In this document: positions 8,376 through 17,674 of the stretch, piece after piece
Position numbering within the stretch: position 1 is the first letter of the stretch
Layout: the number at the start of each line of letters is the position of its first letter
NCBI GenBank assembly: GCA_903859705.1
Contig: CAIONQ010000021.1
Span: 1 to 64,000 of the forward strand
DNA length: 64,000 nucleotides
Source: an uncultured Chthonomonas sp.
GTDB lineage: Bacteria; Armatimonadota; Chthonomonadetes; Chthonomonadales; Chthonomonadaceae
Direction: 5' to 3'
Translations under genes and position numbers: made by a program
Notes under the pieces: generated by a model
The model's database searches: none
Told to the model about the DNA's origin: nothing
Seen by the model: only the letters and a program-made list of their open reading frames with translations

Positions 8376-9878
8376 ATGACGAATAGAGTGTGGTTTGAAA
8401 AACCACCTACCGCCGATAACCAGTGGGCAAATTTCGAAGAGCTGGTGCGAGGGCCGTACTCCGGTCACTTTGATGGACTATCTCCTATCGCCGGTGCGCG
8501 TGCGCCTGGCCGGCTGGATGTGATAGGTGGTGTTGCAGATTACAGTGGGAGCATGGTACTTGAATTGCCCCTTGCCTGTGCAGCATGTGTAGCCTGGCAA
8601 TGGCGGTCAGACCGCATTCTACGGATAAAAAGTATTGTTAATGATGGTTCTGAGGACCTACACGCTGAGATACCGCTGGAAGCAATCGTTAACGTAGATG
8701 GAACTATTAAACCCATCGACCAGGTGCGGGAAACACTTACATCCAACCAATCTATGCGGTGGGCCGCATACGTTGTTGGTTGCTACTATGTATTGCTGGC
8801 AGCCTATACAAAAGTTTCGCAGGGCAAAACAGATGAGCACCTTGGGCAACTTGGCGCAAATATCCTCATATCGAGTGATGTACCTACTGGGGCCGGTGTG
8901 TCATCATCCGCAGCACTTGAAGTTGCCACCATGCACGCACTATGCGAAGCGGCTGGTGTGCAGCCAAGCGACATGACACTGGCTGCATGGTGCCAACGTG
9001 TAGAAAATGAAGTGGTTGGCGCACCGTGCGGAATTATGGATCAAGTAACCTCAGCACTGGGGATACAAGATCATCTGCTCGTGTTGCAATGCCAGCCGCA
9101 CACACTTCTTGGGCATCAGCAAACACCTCCAGGCTGGAAGTTTGTAGGAATCGATTCCTGTGTTAAGCACTCTGTTGGCGGCGGTGAGTACACACGTGCT
9201 CGCGTGGGTGCTTTTATGGGGCTCAAAATCATTCAGCTGGAAAGCGGCGGCAAACCTCGAGGCAATTACCTGTGTCGCCTTTCAGTGGATGAGTTTAATC
9301 AGTACCGAGAGCTCATCCCGGAGACGCTTACGGGCTCGGAGTACTCCCAACTGTATGGCCTCCTACCTGATGTGATAACTCGCGTAGTGGACACTGAAAC
9401 GTACCACCCGCGCTCCTGTGCAGAACATCCCGTACTGGAAAATGACCGGGTAAAGCGCTTCTATGCCATTATGGAGTATGCAACAGCACGATACCATGAA
9501 GAGCTAGAAGCCCGCACAATCGATGATGCCCTACCCTCACTTGATGTGGATGTGATAGCGGCGGCAGGCCAGCTCATGTACGCAGCACATGATTCATACT
9601 CGACCCGCTTGAACCTCGGCTCACCTGAAACCGACTTGCTGGTAAACCTTGTTAAGCACTACGGGCCGCAGTATGGCCTGTACGGTGCAAAGATTACCGG
9701 CGGTGGCGCTGGTGGCACAGTAGCTATTCTTGCTGCCTCCGGCAATGAGGCTGCGGATAGAGCCCTGGAAGAGATATCCACCGCATATCAAACACAAACC
9801 GGTAAGACACCGCGCACTTTCAATTGCAGTTCTCCTGGTGCCGTGCAGTTTGGCGCCAGACAAATATTTCGAGGATAA
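8376..9878 (+). CDS. GHMP sugar kinase, resembling the kinase domain of plant L-arabinokinase
   Basis: A 500-residue GHMP-superfamily kinase of the galactokinase branch, expected to phosphorylate a free sugar at C1 using ATP. Motif 1 is ARAPGRLDVIGGVADYSG, motif 2 is SSDVPTGAGVSSSAALEVA, followed by GAPCGIMDQVTSALG, and motif 3 is YGAKITGGGAGGTVAIL. From memory, the phrases RLDVIGG-ADYSG, GIDS...HSVGG-YT-RVGA-MG, YLC and the C-terminal SSPGA--FG follow the kinase half of Arabidopsis ARA1 more closely than bacterial GalK, whose first motif is GRVNLIGEHTDY. The substrate (L-arabinose, galactose or another sugar) cannot be read from sequence. A uridylyltransferase follows 47 bases later, consistent with a kinase-then-UDP-activation salvage route. 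Confidence 0.85.
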   Translation: MTNRVWFEKPPTADNQWANFEELVRGPYSGHFDGLSPIAGARAPGRLDVIGGVADYSGSMVLELPLACAACVAWQWRSDRILRIKSIVNDGSEDLHAEIPLEAIVNVDGTIKPIDQVRETLTSNQSMRWAAYVVGCYYVLLAAYTKVSQGKTDEHLGQLGANILISSDVPTGAGVSSSAALEVATMHALCEAAGVQPSDMTLAAWCQRVENEVVGAPCGIMDQVTSALGIQDHLLVLQCQPHTLLGHQQTPPGWKFVGIDSCVKHSVGGGEYTRARVGAFMGLKIIQLESGGKPRGNYLCRLSVDEFNQYRELIPETLTGSEYSQLYGLLPDVITRVVDTETYHPRSCAEHPVLENDRVKRFYAIMEYATARYHEELEARTIDDALPSLDVDVIAAAGQLMYAAHDSYSTRLNLGSPETDLLVNLVKHYGPQYGLYGAKITGGGAGGTVAILAASGNEAADRALEEISTAYQTQTGKTPRTFNCSSPGAVQFGARQIFRG

Positions 9879-9925
9879 ACGCTCTGCGTGGCATTAGTTT
9901 GCTTGCAGCGGCAGGAGGCTACTAA

Positions 9926-10903
9926 GTGGCAAAAGTTAAGAAGGCAGTTATCACTGCCGCAGGCCGGGGCACGCGAATGTACCCGGCGACAAGTACCATT
10001 CAGAAGGAAATGCTTCCTTTGATGGACCGGGATGGTATTTGCAAACCAGCAATTCAGATTATTATTGAAGAAGCTCTGGATAGTGGTATCGAAGAGGTTT
10101 GCCTCGTAGTAAACCCAACAAACCGCACCCAGATAGAGCAACACTTTGCCCCCCTATCTAAGGAAGAGCTCCGGATCTTTAAAGGCAAAGACTGGGCACT
10201 TTTAGAATCTGCACGCATTCAGCAGATTGCCTCCCGGCTTACGATTGCAGTGCAGCATTCGCCAGAAGGATATGGGCATGCCGTGCACTGCGCAAAAGAT
10301 TTCGTTGGCGACGAGCCATTCTTGCTCATGCTAGGAGATCACATTTACACATCTGCCGAAAGCCGCCGATGTGCACGCCAGGCCCTGGATGTGTATGAAA
10401 AGTATGGATCAAGCGTATCCGCGGTTCAACAAACACCATCCGAGCTTCTTCACCTCTTCGGCACAGTTTGTGGCAAGCGGATTTCAGAGCGCCCACCCAC
10501 CTACGACATTGAGCAGATCTACGAAAAACCTGCTGTAGAATACGCAGAGGCCAACCTGAGACAAACCGGCCTTCTTCATGGCATGTATCTTTGTTTCTTT
10601 GGTATACATGTAATGGCACCGGCTGTTTTCGATTGGCTACAGTACGCAATTGATAATGATATCCGCGAAAAGGGAGAGTTCCAGTTTACAAGCGCACAGG
10701 AACGCCTTCGCGCATCAGGTGAAAGGTACCTTGCCGTAGAAACCAACGGTGAACGCCATGACATTGGTATTCCGTTTGGATATGCACAAACACAGGCGGC
10801 GCTTGCAATCAACTCCGTATATAAAGAGCAGATGCTGGCATCGCTCGTTAGAGCCCTGGCGGTTCCTCAAATCGCAATACCTGAACCGTTCAAAGATCGG
10901 TAA
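9926..10903 (+). CDS. galU: GalU-like UTP-sugar-1-phosphate uridylyltransferase
   Basis: A 325-residue nucleotidyltransferase (Rossmann-like NTP transferase fold) expected to join UTP and a sugar-1-phosphate to give UDP-sugar and pyrophosphate. The nucleotide loop is AVITAAGRGTRMYPATSTIQKEML; further GalU landmarks are YGHAVHCAKDFVGDEPFLLMLGDH and ERPPTYDIEQIYEKP. The segment MDRDGICKPAIQIIIEEA has a short insertion relative to ordinary GalU (usually VDKPLIQYVVEEA). The GTG start at 9926 has AGGAGG seven bases upstream. Its position directly after a GHMP kinase suggests that it uses the kinase product, possibly with broad sugar range; glucose-1-phosphate remains the default family substrate. 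Confidence 0.85.
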   Translation: MAKVKKAVITAAGRGTRMYPATSTIQKEMLPLMDRDGICKPAIQIIIEEALDSGIEEVCLVVNPTNRTQIEQHFAPLSKEELRIFKGKDWALLESARIQQIASRLTIAVQHSPEGYGHAVHCAKDFVGDEPFLLMLGDHIYTSAESRRCARQALDVYEKYGSSVSAVQQTPSELLHLFGTVCGKRISERPPTYDIEQIYEKPAVEYAEANLRQTGLLHGMYLCFFGIHVMAPAVFDWLQYAIDNDIREKGEFQFTSAQERLRASGERYLAVETNGERHDIGIPFGYAQTQAALAINSVYKEQMLASLVRALAVPQIAIPEPFKDR

Positions 10904-10930
10904 GTAGCACACAAACCACGGTAAGAAGCA

Positions 10931-10975
10931 CAACGGGAGCTGGCAGAATAAATGCTGCCGGCTCCCGTTGCATTT
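10931..10975 (+). terminator. Rho-independent terminator after galU
   Basis: A 16-base stem (left arm CAACGGGAGCTGGCAG, 10931-10946; right arm 10955-10970) has one G-T pair, an 8-base loop and a trailing CATTTT. Confidence 0.8.
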
Positions 10976-11005
10976 TGGATCCAGGAGAATATCATAAACA
11001 AATGT

Positions 11006-11045
11006 AGCCTGTGGGTTACGGAATGTAACCACACAGGCTTTTTAA
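11006..11045. terminator. Bidirectional terminator between galU and coxD
   Basis: AGCCTGTGGGTTAC (11006-11019) pairs with GTAACCACACAGGCT (11025-11039) with one bulged base. TTTTT follows on the plus strand, and the minus strand reads ACATTTGTTTATG after the stem. It lies about 20 bases beyond the coxD stop and so also closes the long minus-strand respiratory operon. Confidence 0.7.
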
Positions 11046-11064
11046 GTTAACATACAAGCATGGC

Positions 11065-11412
11065 TTACTGCCAGCCGATATGCGGAATCCAGTCTCTGGT
11101 AAGGTAATCCACCATTGTAGCCCACATAAACGGCAGTGTAACAAAGCCGATAAGAGCCCACATAATGGTAAGGCGCGAACTACCTTTAACTTGCATGAAA
11201 TATGCAACTACCAGTGTCGCCTTGGTTGTTGCGATGGCCATAGCAATTGCGTTGTTGCCCACCGTACCGAAATCTCTGAACGTGGCCGCGATTGTTGCTA
11301 CCATCAGAACCAGCAGAATTACATACGTCTTGAAGTACGTAGACGGAGGCGTGATATGTGCTGCCCCTGAGTCTGTGTATGCAATTTCACTGGAATGAGA
11401 ACCATGTTCCAT
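11065..11412 (-). CDS. coxD: Cytochrome c oxidase subunit IV-like membrane protein
   Basis: A 115-residue protein with three hydrophobic helices: TYVILLVLMVATIAATF, AIAMAIATTKATLVVAYFM and LTIMWALIGFVTLPFMW. This is the layout of the prokaryotic cytochrome c oxidase subunit IV (COX4_pro/CtaF) family, a small non-catalytic subunit that stabilises the oxidase. The central ATTKATLVVAYFMQVKGSSR segment matches the family signature. It is the last gene of the operon, 4 bases after coxC, and is followed by a terminator. Confidence 0.85.
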   Translation of the reverse strand: MEHGSHSSEIAYTDSGAAHITPPSTYFKTYVILLVLMVATIAATFRDFGTVGNNAIAMAIATTKATLVVAYFMQVKGSSRLTIMWALIGFVTLPFMWATMVDYLTRDWIPHIGWQ

Positions 11413-11416
11413 GTGA

Positions 11417-12100
11417 TTACCTCTTTCCAGGGATCAAGTAGAACAGCGGGAACAGGAAGATCCACACAATGTCTACGAAGTGCCAGTACAGGCCAAACAT
11501 CTCCACCGGCATATAGTATTTTACGCCGGGACGTCGCGCTGCAATCAACACACCAAGCACAACCATTAGCAAGATGCCGACGATAACATGAATGGCGTGC
11601 AAGCCTGTCATCGCAAAATACAGGCAGAAAAAGATTTGTGCCTTAGCTGTTGACAGATGTGCGTCAGAAACGTAGGCAAAGTTTGCGCCTGGAAGGTGAT
11701 GCTCCGCAAACTCCTTACTCCACTCCATTGCTTTAACGCCAAGGAAGACGAAAGAACAGAGCAAAGTAAATCCGAGGCACAGCAGCTGCTTCACACGGTC
11801 GGCCTTTTGTGCATAGTAAACACACATAGCCATTGAAAGGCTGCTTGTTAGCAGAACCACCGTGTTAAAGGCACCTTTGTCGACTTCCAGATATCTGTGG
11901 CCAGCTTCTGTGAAAATCGCCTGATTGTTCATGCGAAAAATCGAATATGCCAGGAACAGACCACCGAAGAACATGATTTCGGTAACCAGAAACGACCACA
12001 TCCCAACGATGTAAGTTTCGTTCTGCTGCTCCATGTCTTCAAACTGGTGGTACTGTACGGGATGGTGTCCGTGCGCGTCGTGCGCAGCTTCCACGCTCAT
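11417..12100 (-). CDS. coxC: Cytochrome c oxidase subunit III
   Basis: A 227-residue integral membrane protein of the COX3 family. It has a short His-rich N-terminus ([14 protein letters not shown]) and about five transmembrane helices. Recognisable stretches are [39 protein letters not shown] and the C-terminal [20 protein letters not shown], the last being highly characteristic. Subunit III flanks the catalytic subunit I and supports proton uptake and enzyme stability. A 69-base gap with a hairpin separates it from coxA, unlike the tight spacing elsewhere in the operon. Confidence 0.93.
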   Translation of the reverse strand: MSVEAAHDAHGHHPVQYHQFEDMEQQNETYIVGMWSFLVTEIMFFGGLFLAYSIFRMNNQAIFTEAGHRYLEVDKGAFNTVVLLTSSLSMAMCVYYAQKADRVKQLLCLGFTLLCSFVFLGVKAMEWSKEFAEHHLPGANFAYVSDAHLSTAKAQIFFCLYFAMTGLHAIHVIVGILLMVVLGVLIAARRPGVKYYMPVEMFGLYWHFVDIVWIFLFPLFYLIPGKR

Positions 12101-12137
12101 CAGTTTTCTCCAATAATCTGGTAGATATCAGCCCGGT

Positions 12138-12162
12138 GGCCGCAGAGAAAGTGCCTGCGGCC
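12138..12162 (-). other. Intergenic hairpin between coxA and coxC
   Basis: GGCCGCAG (12138-12145) and CTGCGGCC (12155-12162) form a perfect 8-base stem, extendable with GTG/CAC and a bulge. No T-run follows on the minus strand, so it is not an obvious terminator. It could stabilise or process the mRNA between coxA and coxC. Confidence 0.5.
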
Positions 12163-12169
12163 CACAACA

Positions 12170-13873
12170 CTAATGTGCAGAGTGCGAAGCGCCTTCGGCA
12201 TCGGGCAATACATTCTTGCTATGATCTACAATGGCATTCTCATGCGGTACATCGTAGTTGTAAGCTTCCCAGGTAACCACTGGCAGCTCATCAAAGTTAA
12301 ACTGCGTTGGCGGTGACGCCACAGTCCACTCCAGGCCAGCCGCGCCCCATGGGTTTGGCCCGGCCTTTTCGCCGTATTTCAGAGACCAGAGGAAGTACAC
12401 CAGCGGTATCGCATATCCCAGGGCGAGTACCGATGATCCCGCTGTGCTGAGCACGTGCCAGATCTGGAACTCGGCTGGATAGTAGTGATACCGGCGCGGC
12501 ATTCCCAGGTAGCCCAGGATGAACTGCGGGAAGAATGTAAGGTTAAACCCAACGAACGCGAGTCCAGCTGCAACCTTTGCCCAGCCCTCCGGATACATTC
12601 GGCCGGTCATCTTCGGCCACCAGAAGTGCAGGCCCGCAAGGTAACCGAGTGTAGCGCCGCCAACCATTACGTAGTGGAAGTGAGCAACTACGAAGTAGGT
12701 CATGTTAATGTGAACATCAACAGAAAGCGATGAGCAGTACAGGCCGGTTAGCCCGCCAATGGTGAACAGACCAATAAATCCGAGGCAGTAGATCATTGGC
12801 GCGCTAAACCACACTTCACCTTTATAGATGGTGGCGGTCCAGTTAAACACCTTGATTGCAGAAGGAACGGCAACAATGAAGCTGAGCGCAGAAAAAATCA
12901 TTCCTGTGTACAGCGACTGCCCCGTAACAAACATGTGGTGGCCCCAGACCATGAAGCCGAAGACCGCGATTGCAAGGGTAGAACCACATACGAAGGTGTA
13001 CCCAAAAATTCGCTTCCTACAGAAACACGCCAGAACCTCGTTGATTACTCCCATCGCCGGCAAGATCATGATATAAACTGCGGGGTGCGAGTAGAACCAG
13101 AACATGTGCTGGAAGAGAATGGGATCTCCGCCAATGGCCGGGTCAAAGATACCGATATGAAGCGTGCGCTCAACAAGCACCAGCCCCAGGGTAACAGCAA
13201 CAACAGGCGTACCAAGGACGATGATAATGCTGGTAGCATAGTGCGCCCATATGAAAAGAGGCAGCCTTGTCCAGGTGAGACCCGGGGCGCGCATCTTATG
13301 TATGGTAGCTATGAAGTTGATACCCGTAACAATGGATGAGAAACCTGCGATAAATAGCCCCACCAGCGTAACTGCAACGTTACTGTTTGAATAGATTGAG
13401 CTATAAGGTGTGTAGAAGGTCCAACCCGTATCTACACCTCCGCAGATCATTGCACCAAGCGCTATCACACCTCCGAGGGTAAACAGGTACCAGCTCAGAA
13501 GGTTCAATCGTGGGAACGCGAGGTCTCGTGCTCCAAGCATCAGAGGCAACAAGAAGTTACCAAGGGTAGCTGGAATACTCGGCACCAGGAAGAAGAAGAT
13601 CATCACAACGCCGTGCATTGTGAACATCTTATTGTAGGTGTCGCTCTCCATCAAATGGCCATGAGGAGACGTAAGCTCGGCACGGATCGCCATGGCTGCA
13701 ATGCCGCCAAGGCCAAACATAATCGTGATCGACACAAGGTAAAGTATGGCGATACGCTTGTGATCGGTTGTGAGCAGCCAATCTTTAACGGAGTGGCTCC
13801 AGTTAAGATAGTTCGGTCTTGAGGCCGATTCCCGCTCCAGCACAATGCCGGGTGGTATTGCTTCTGCACTCAT
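12170..13873 (-). CDS. coxA: Cytochrome c oxidase subunit I (A2-type heme-copper oxidase)
   Basis: The 567-residue catalytic subunit of a heme-copper oxidase: it reduces oxygen to water at the heme-CuB site and pumps protons. Visible ligand regions are FTMHGVVM (low-spin heme), the CuB pair GHHMF, and VVAHFHYVM carrying the two remaining heme ligands. At the D-channel end the sequence reads [16 protein letters not shown], with Tyr-Ser in place of the Glu of the usual GHPEVY motif. That YSHP form defines A2-type oxidases such as Thermus caa3. About 12 transmembrane helices are evident. coxB ends 2 bases upstream, so the two are probably translated together. The cytochrome c domain fused to CoxB fits a caa3 assignment. 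Confidence 0.95.
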   Translation of the reverse strand: MSAEAIPPGIVLERESASRPNYLNWSHSVKDWLLTTDHKRIAILYLVSITIMFGLGGIAAMAIRAELTSPHGHLMESDTYNKMFTMHGVVMIFFFLVPSIPATLGNFLLPLMLGARDLAFPRLNLLSWYLFTLGGVIALGAMICGGVDTGWTFYTPYSSIYSNSNVAVTLVGLFIAGFSSIVTGINFIATIHKMRAPGLTWTRLPLFIWAHYATSIIIVLGTPVVAVTLGLVLVERTLHIGIFDPAIGGDPILFQHMFWFYSHPAVYIMILPAMGVINEVLACFCRKRIFGYTFVCGSTLAIAVFGFMVWGHHMFVTGQSLYTGMIFSALSFIVAVPSAIKVFNWTATIYKGEVWFSAPMIYCLGFIGLFTIGGLTGLYCSSLSVDVHINMTYFVVAHFHYVMVGGATLGYLAGLHFWWPKMTGRMYPEGWAKVAAGLAFVGFNLTFFPQFILGYLGMPRRYHYYPAEFQIWHVLSTAGSSVLALGYAIPLVYFLWSLKYGEKAGPNPWGAAGLEWTVASPPTQFNFDELPVVTWEAYNYDVPHENAIVDHSKNVLPDAEGASHSAH

Positions 13874-13875
13874 CT

Positions 13876-15012
13876 CTAAAATTTCCCCCCAACCGTACCA
13901 GTTGCAGAGCCGCCCGCTGTTCCGGGTGCCGCGGCTGGCTGACCTGCCGATACTGCAGGCACCGCCGGTGTGGCTGAACCTACGGGCTGGCTCGCGGGAG
14001 CAGCCGACGGGTTTGCGCCGCCAGCCGGCTTCGTTGCGGCCTCAGTGGCTTTCTGAAGCGATACAGCGCTTCCGTTGCCGAGCGATTTGATATACATGAT
14101 CAGGTCATGAATCTGTTGTTCATCCAGGCTGTCTTTGTAAGAAGGCATGGTGGCGTTATAGCCCTGCAACAGCGTCTCTTCTGGATTTCGAATAGCCTTG
14201 CGAATGTACGTATCGTCTGCGATTGCAGTCTGGCCATTCTGGAGGCTGCGATGCCTACCGAAAAGATTGTGCAGCGATGGTGCGCGCATCGAATCTTTAT
14301 CTTTGTGGCAGTTGCCGCAAGCAAGCTGTGTAAACAGATCATAACCGGCCTGCTCTGGCGTGCTTGCCTTATCTGCTGTAGTTCCACCAGATTTAACCCA
14401 GTTGTTGTAATCCTCAGGTGTCATTACGTAAACCCATCCACCCATCTCAGAGTGGTTGGTACCGCAATATTCCGAGCAAAACAGATGGTGTTTACCTGGC
14501 TTAGTTGCCTGGAACCACACCGTGTTGTACTGCCCTGGCATTGCATCACGCTTCATACGGAAATCCGGTACATAGAAGCCGTGGATAACATCTTGCGAAA
14601 TAATGGTGAGCTTAAACGGGCGGCCCATGGGAACATGCAGTTCATTGTTCTCTCGGATACCGTTTGCAGAGTGCTGCAAGTGCCACATCCAGCGCTTACC
14701 AATCACGAAGATCTCTTCTGCATTAGCAGGCGGGTTAAACGCCTCCGCATAAGGCTTCACGTTCCAGACGAACATGATCAGGCCGAGAATCAACGGAGGA
14801 GTAGTCCAGGCAATCTCAACCAGTACGTTATGATCGCTGGGATTGGCGCGATTAACATTCGATCCGCGCCGATACCGTATAGCCAAAACCAGAATCAGTG
14901 TGAATACCAGAACGGTAAAGAACACTGTAAGACTGGTTAGTGCCAGGAATATATCATCTACCTGCTTTGCAAATGTAGAAGCCTGGTCTGGCACAAGTGG
15001 AAAATTGTTCAT
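13876..15012 (-). CDS. coxB: Cytochrome c oxidase subunit II with fused cytochrome c domain (caa3 type)
   Basis: A 378-residue protein. Two N-terminal helices (about 22-45 and 70-90) anchor a periplasmic cupredoxin domain with the binuclear CuA site [15 protein letters not shown] (Cys-x3-Cys-x3-His-x2-Met, around residue 180). A mono-heme cytochrome c domain follows (CGNCH near 230, probable Met ligand in [10 protein letters not shown]). The C-terminal 60 residues are an Ala/Pro/Gly-rich tail of low complexity. The fused cytochrome makes this a caa3 oxidase, able to accept electrons directly from the Alternative Complex III encoded just upstream. Confidence 0.94.
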   Translation of the reverse strand: MNNFPLVPDQASTFAKQVDDIFLALTSLTVFFTVLVFTLILVLAIRYRRGSNVNRANPSDHNVLVEIAWTTPPLILGLIMFVWNVKPYAEAFNPPANAEEIFVIGKRWMWHLQHSANGIRENNELHVPMGRPFKLTIISQDVIHGFYVPDFRMKRDAMPGQYNTVWFQATKPGKHHLFCSEYCGTNHSEMGGWVYVMTPEDYNNWVKSGGTTADKASTPEQAGYDLFTQLACGNCHKDKDSMRAPSLHNLFGRHRSLQNGQTAIADDTYIRKAIRNPEETLLQGYNATMPSYKDSLDEQQIHDLIMYIKSLGNGSAVSLQKATEAATKPAGGANPSAAPASQPVGSATPAVPAVSAGQPAAAPGTAGGSATGTVGGKF

Positions 15013-15031
15013 CGGAGCGTCTCCGTATACC

Positions 15032-15904
15032 TCATGCCGTTCCCGGCGAATTCGTACCTTTAAGAGTCACTGATTTCTTGATGGCGTTGCCGCGCTTACG
15101 CTCCATCCGGAACATTGCGCTAATGTAGATAGCAAGAACCAGCATGGTGCCAATTGCTGCAAACCGCAGGATGCGCGTCACGGCAACCGTGTACTTACCG
15201 GTCGCATCCGCGTGTGTGCACAACAGCGCTGCATATTCAGAAAGAGACCCTATCTTGCTCTCAGATGCATCCACGAGCGCAAGAGTGACATCCCTCGGCG
15301 AATAATCCAACCCGAACAGATAGTGCGACACTTTGCCAGACGGTGTCAGATACATCAAACCGACTGGATGCGCGATCTGCCCTGTCTTCGGATCCTGCGT
15401 ATAGCGAAACCCTACCGCTGCCGCAAGAGATTGTATGGACTCGTTGCTGCCCGTAAGGAAGTGCCAACCGTCCTGAGCGCCAGGCCGTGGGTACAACTCC
15501 ATATAGTCGCGCTTCTTGGCCGCTCCGAGCGTATAGTTCTCATGCGGATCAATGCTTACGACAATTACGTTGTACTCTTTGCCAGCATTGAACCGTATTG
15601 CGTTCAATGCTTTAACCGCGCCATCGAGTTCCAGTGTGCACTGGCCCGCGCAACGGTAAAAGGGCATTACGAGGATGGCTGGCCTGTTATTCAGCAATCC
15701 GCCAAACGTTACATCACTGTTTTTCTCGTCCTTAAACTTAATGTTGAGCGGCACCTGGCTGCCCAACTTCTGTTCTATCCAGACATTCTTATTGGTTAAC
15801 GGGTTAGTGCCGTTTGTGTTTACCTGCGCGCCAACGGACCCGCCAGCGAAACAGAGAGACAGACCAATAGCGATGATAGCGCGGCTGATTTTCGAGGGGT
15901 TCAT
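15032..15904 (-). CDS. SCO1/SenC-family copper chaperone for CuA assembly
   Basis: A 290-residue thioredoxin-fold protein with an N-terminal signal segment (AIIAIGLSLCFAGGSVGA) and an additional helix near the C-terminus (FAAIGTMLVLAIYISAMF). The copper-binding motif is CAGQC (in MPFYRCAGQCTLELDG); a conserved-type His lies in GQIAHPVGLMYL. SCO proteins deliver copper to, or reduce, the CuA cysteines of subunit II, and coxB is the next gene. The ATG at 15904 is preferred to the TTG at 15934 because it directly precedes the signal sequence and has AGGG about 9 bases before it. Confidence 0.88.
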   Translation of the reverse strand: MNPSKISRAIIAIGLSLCFAGGSVGAQVNTNGTNPLTNKNVWIEQKLGSQVPLNIKFKDEKNSDVTFGGLLNNRPAILVMPFYRCAGQCTLELDGAVKALNAIRFNAGKEYNVIVVSIDPHENYTLGAAKKRDYMELYPRPGAQDGWHFLTGSNESIQSLAAAVGFRYTQDPKTGQIAHPVGLMYLTPSGKVSHYLFGLDYSPRDVTLALVDASESKIGSLSEYAALLCTHADATGKYTVAVTRILRFAAIGTMLVLAIYISAMFRMERKRGNAIKKSVTLKGTNSPGTA

Positions 15905-15942
15905 GTTGCTCAACCCTGTCCAGCTTTCATTCAATGCGACTG

Positions 15943-16485
15943 TTAGTGCGCTGTGCCCGGTTCGGCAGGGGTGCTAGCCGAAGGTTGTGTAACCGCTGGT
16001 GCAGTACCTGGTACTGCAGCCGGTGTGCTAGTAGGAGCAGTTGCTGCAGGCCGAACCTGCGCTTCGCTGTGAGGTGCGACTGCCGGCTTTGCAGCAGGCA
16101 ACCCCTTTTCCTTCACAATCTCCAGTGCCCGGTCTACAGGAATGCGAAGAGACTTCTTTCCATCCCCATCACTATAGTGCTCGTAGGCATGCTCTACACG
16201 ATATTCATCCGCTCGAAAGCGGTGTATATCCGCAATCGGATCCTTCTGTAGGATCGGCACATTTGCATCCTGAGGCTTAGGAGTTGCATCGAAGATGTGC
16301 TCGGGATGCATTGTTTCGCGAACTACGAACAGGTAATAACCGGCACTTGCGAGAGCAAGGTTGAAAAGAAAGAATACTATAAGTGCAATACCGCTCTTGC
16401 GAATAGCACTGTAAGTTACCTCATCCGTTTCATAGCGCTTGCCGGGTTCCGGAATGTATGGTGGTTTCTCGTCGTGACTATGCAT
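15943..16485 (-). CDS. Single-pass membrane protein of the ACIII/cox operon
   Basis: A 180-residue protein with a hydrophilic N-terminus, one transmembrane helix (about 30-52, GIALIVFFLFNLALASAGYYLF), then a periplasmic part with SLRIPVDRALEIVKEKGLPA, followed by an Ala/Pro/Thr tail of about 60 residues. I do not know a named family. The phrase RIPVDRAL...KGLP recurs, as I recall, in small proteins beside SCO and ACIII genes in other bacteria, which suggests an accessory or assembly role. The ATG at 16485 overlaps the actF stop by 8 bases, so it is translated with actF. Confidence 0.75.
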   Translation of the reverse strand: MHSHDEKPPYIPEPGKRYETDEVTYSAIRKSGIALIVFFLFNLALASAGYYLFVVRETMHPEHIFDATPKPQDANVPILQKDPIADIHRFRADEYRVEHAYEHYSDGDGKKSLRIPVDRALEIVKEKGLPAAKPAVAPHSEAQVRPAATAPTSTPAAVPGTAPAVTQPSASTPAEPGTAH

Positions 16486-17674
16486 GATGGAGCACCTCAT
16501 CCTTGATTGGTTCAACCCACACCGGAATTGCCAGTGCACTGGACATAGAGCGCATTACTGCCGTGAGCCAGATTCCTAGGAATACCAGAGCAGCACCAAG
16601 TGCGGGCACGAGGAACAACGGGTTGGTACCTTTAAAGCTCGGGAATATCTGCCAGCAGATATCCGTAAGCCGCATAAGTATCAACCATGTAGCCACTGCA
16701 CCGAGAAGCATTGGTTTCCGCTTTGTCTTGCCTGAGAGTAGCAAGAGGAATGGACCAAAGAATTGGAATATAACAAGAAATGCACCTACACTTAGCCAAC
16801 CATCGGCGAAGCGATGCAGGTAGAATTCGATTTCATCTGGCAGGTTACCAGACCAGATAATTACCCACTGCGAGAACGAGAAGTATGCCCACACCATGGT
16901 GTGCATCAGCAGCAGGTTGCCGTAGTCTTTGCGAACCGCGTTATCAACCGAATCCGCATAGGGTGCTTTGTTATGAAACAGCGACGTAATAACTGATGCT
17001 AGCGCCAGTGCACACATCGAATTGCTAATAACAAACCACACTCCGAAAATTGTGGAGTACCACCGTAGCTCCAGAGACATAACCCAATCGGTATATGCAA
17101 AATTGGCTGTGAGAACAAACAGTACCAATGCAACTGCCGAGAAGTTGGTTCGTGCCTGGATTAGAGTGGGATCCTTCGTTTCATCCTGTTTGCGCGATAA
17201 CCCAGTAAGAAACTGGGTAGAACCAATCCAGAACGTAAAGTAGATTATCGCTCGGATGGCAATCCAAGTTGGGTTCAGGTAGCCGAGACGATGGATCAAA
17301 ACGGCATTTTCCGGGTTGCTGGTAAGCTCCGGCTGTGCCCACGGGAACAAATGTTCTCGTAATAAAAAGATCGGCAGCGCTGCTATCAGGAGGCCCGGCA
17401 GCATACGCGCACCAGACTCCCATATTCGGATAACCGGATATCCCCAACTGCCCTTCACTACATAGTGAAGCAACATGAGGCCATAGCATCCCAGGCTAAA
17501 GCCAAGGGTTATTATCCAGCCGTAATAGTAGTACTGGATCACGCGATCCAGTGAAGATCCGCCGATTCCAAGCCCTGCACCAAGCAGTAACAAACCAAGG
17601 ATGGCAATAGCCGGAGCAAGCCGACCTACAGTTCGGAGGCTGGCCGGGAAAATTGCCGGTGAGTTATCGCTCAT
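16478..17674 (-). CDS. actF: Alternative Complex III subunit F (quinol:cytochrome c oxidoreductase membrane subunit)
   Basis: A 398-residue polytopic protein of about ten transmembrane helices, the second and smaller NrfD-like quinol-binding subunit of ACIII. Landmarks are YYYYGWIITLGFSLGCYGLMLLH near the N-terminus, FAYTDWVMSLELRWYSTIFG in the middle (typical of ActF), and WAYFSFSQWVIIWSGNLPDE. ACIII oxidises menaquinol or another quinol and passes electrons to cytochrome c or directly to the oxidase. The start ATG overlaps the actE stop by four bases (ATGA). Confidence 0.9.
   Translation of the reverse strand: MSDNSPAIFPASLRTVGRLAPAIAILGLLLLGAGLGIGGSSLDRVIQYYYYGWIITLGFSLGCYGLMLLHYVVKGSWGYPVIRIWESGARMLPGLLIAALPIFLLREHLFPWAQPELTSNPENAVLIHRLGYLNPTWIAIRAIIYFTFWIGSTQFLTGLSRKQDETKDPTLIQARTNFSAVALVLFVLTANFAYTDWVMSLELRWYSTIFGVWFVISNSMCALALASVITSLFHNKAPYADSVDNAVRKDYGNLLLMHTMVWAYFSFSQWVIIWSGNLPDEIEFYLHRFADGWLSVGAFLVIFQFFGPFLLLLSGKTKRKPMLLGAVATWLILMRLTDICWQIFPSFKGTNPLFLVPALGAALVFLGIWLTAVMRSMSSALAIPVWVEPIKDEVLHHA

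Noticed and set aside
14107-14940. A long plus-strand frame opposite coxB
   Set aside because: It is antisense to a well-supported CuA/cytochrome c protein and shows no recognisable domain.
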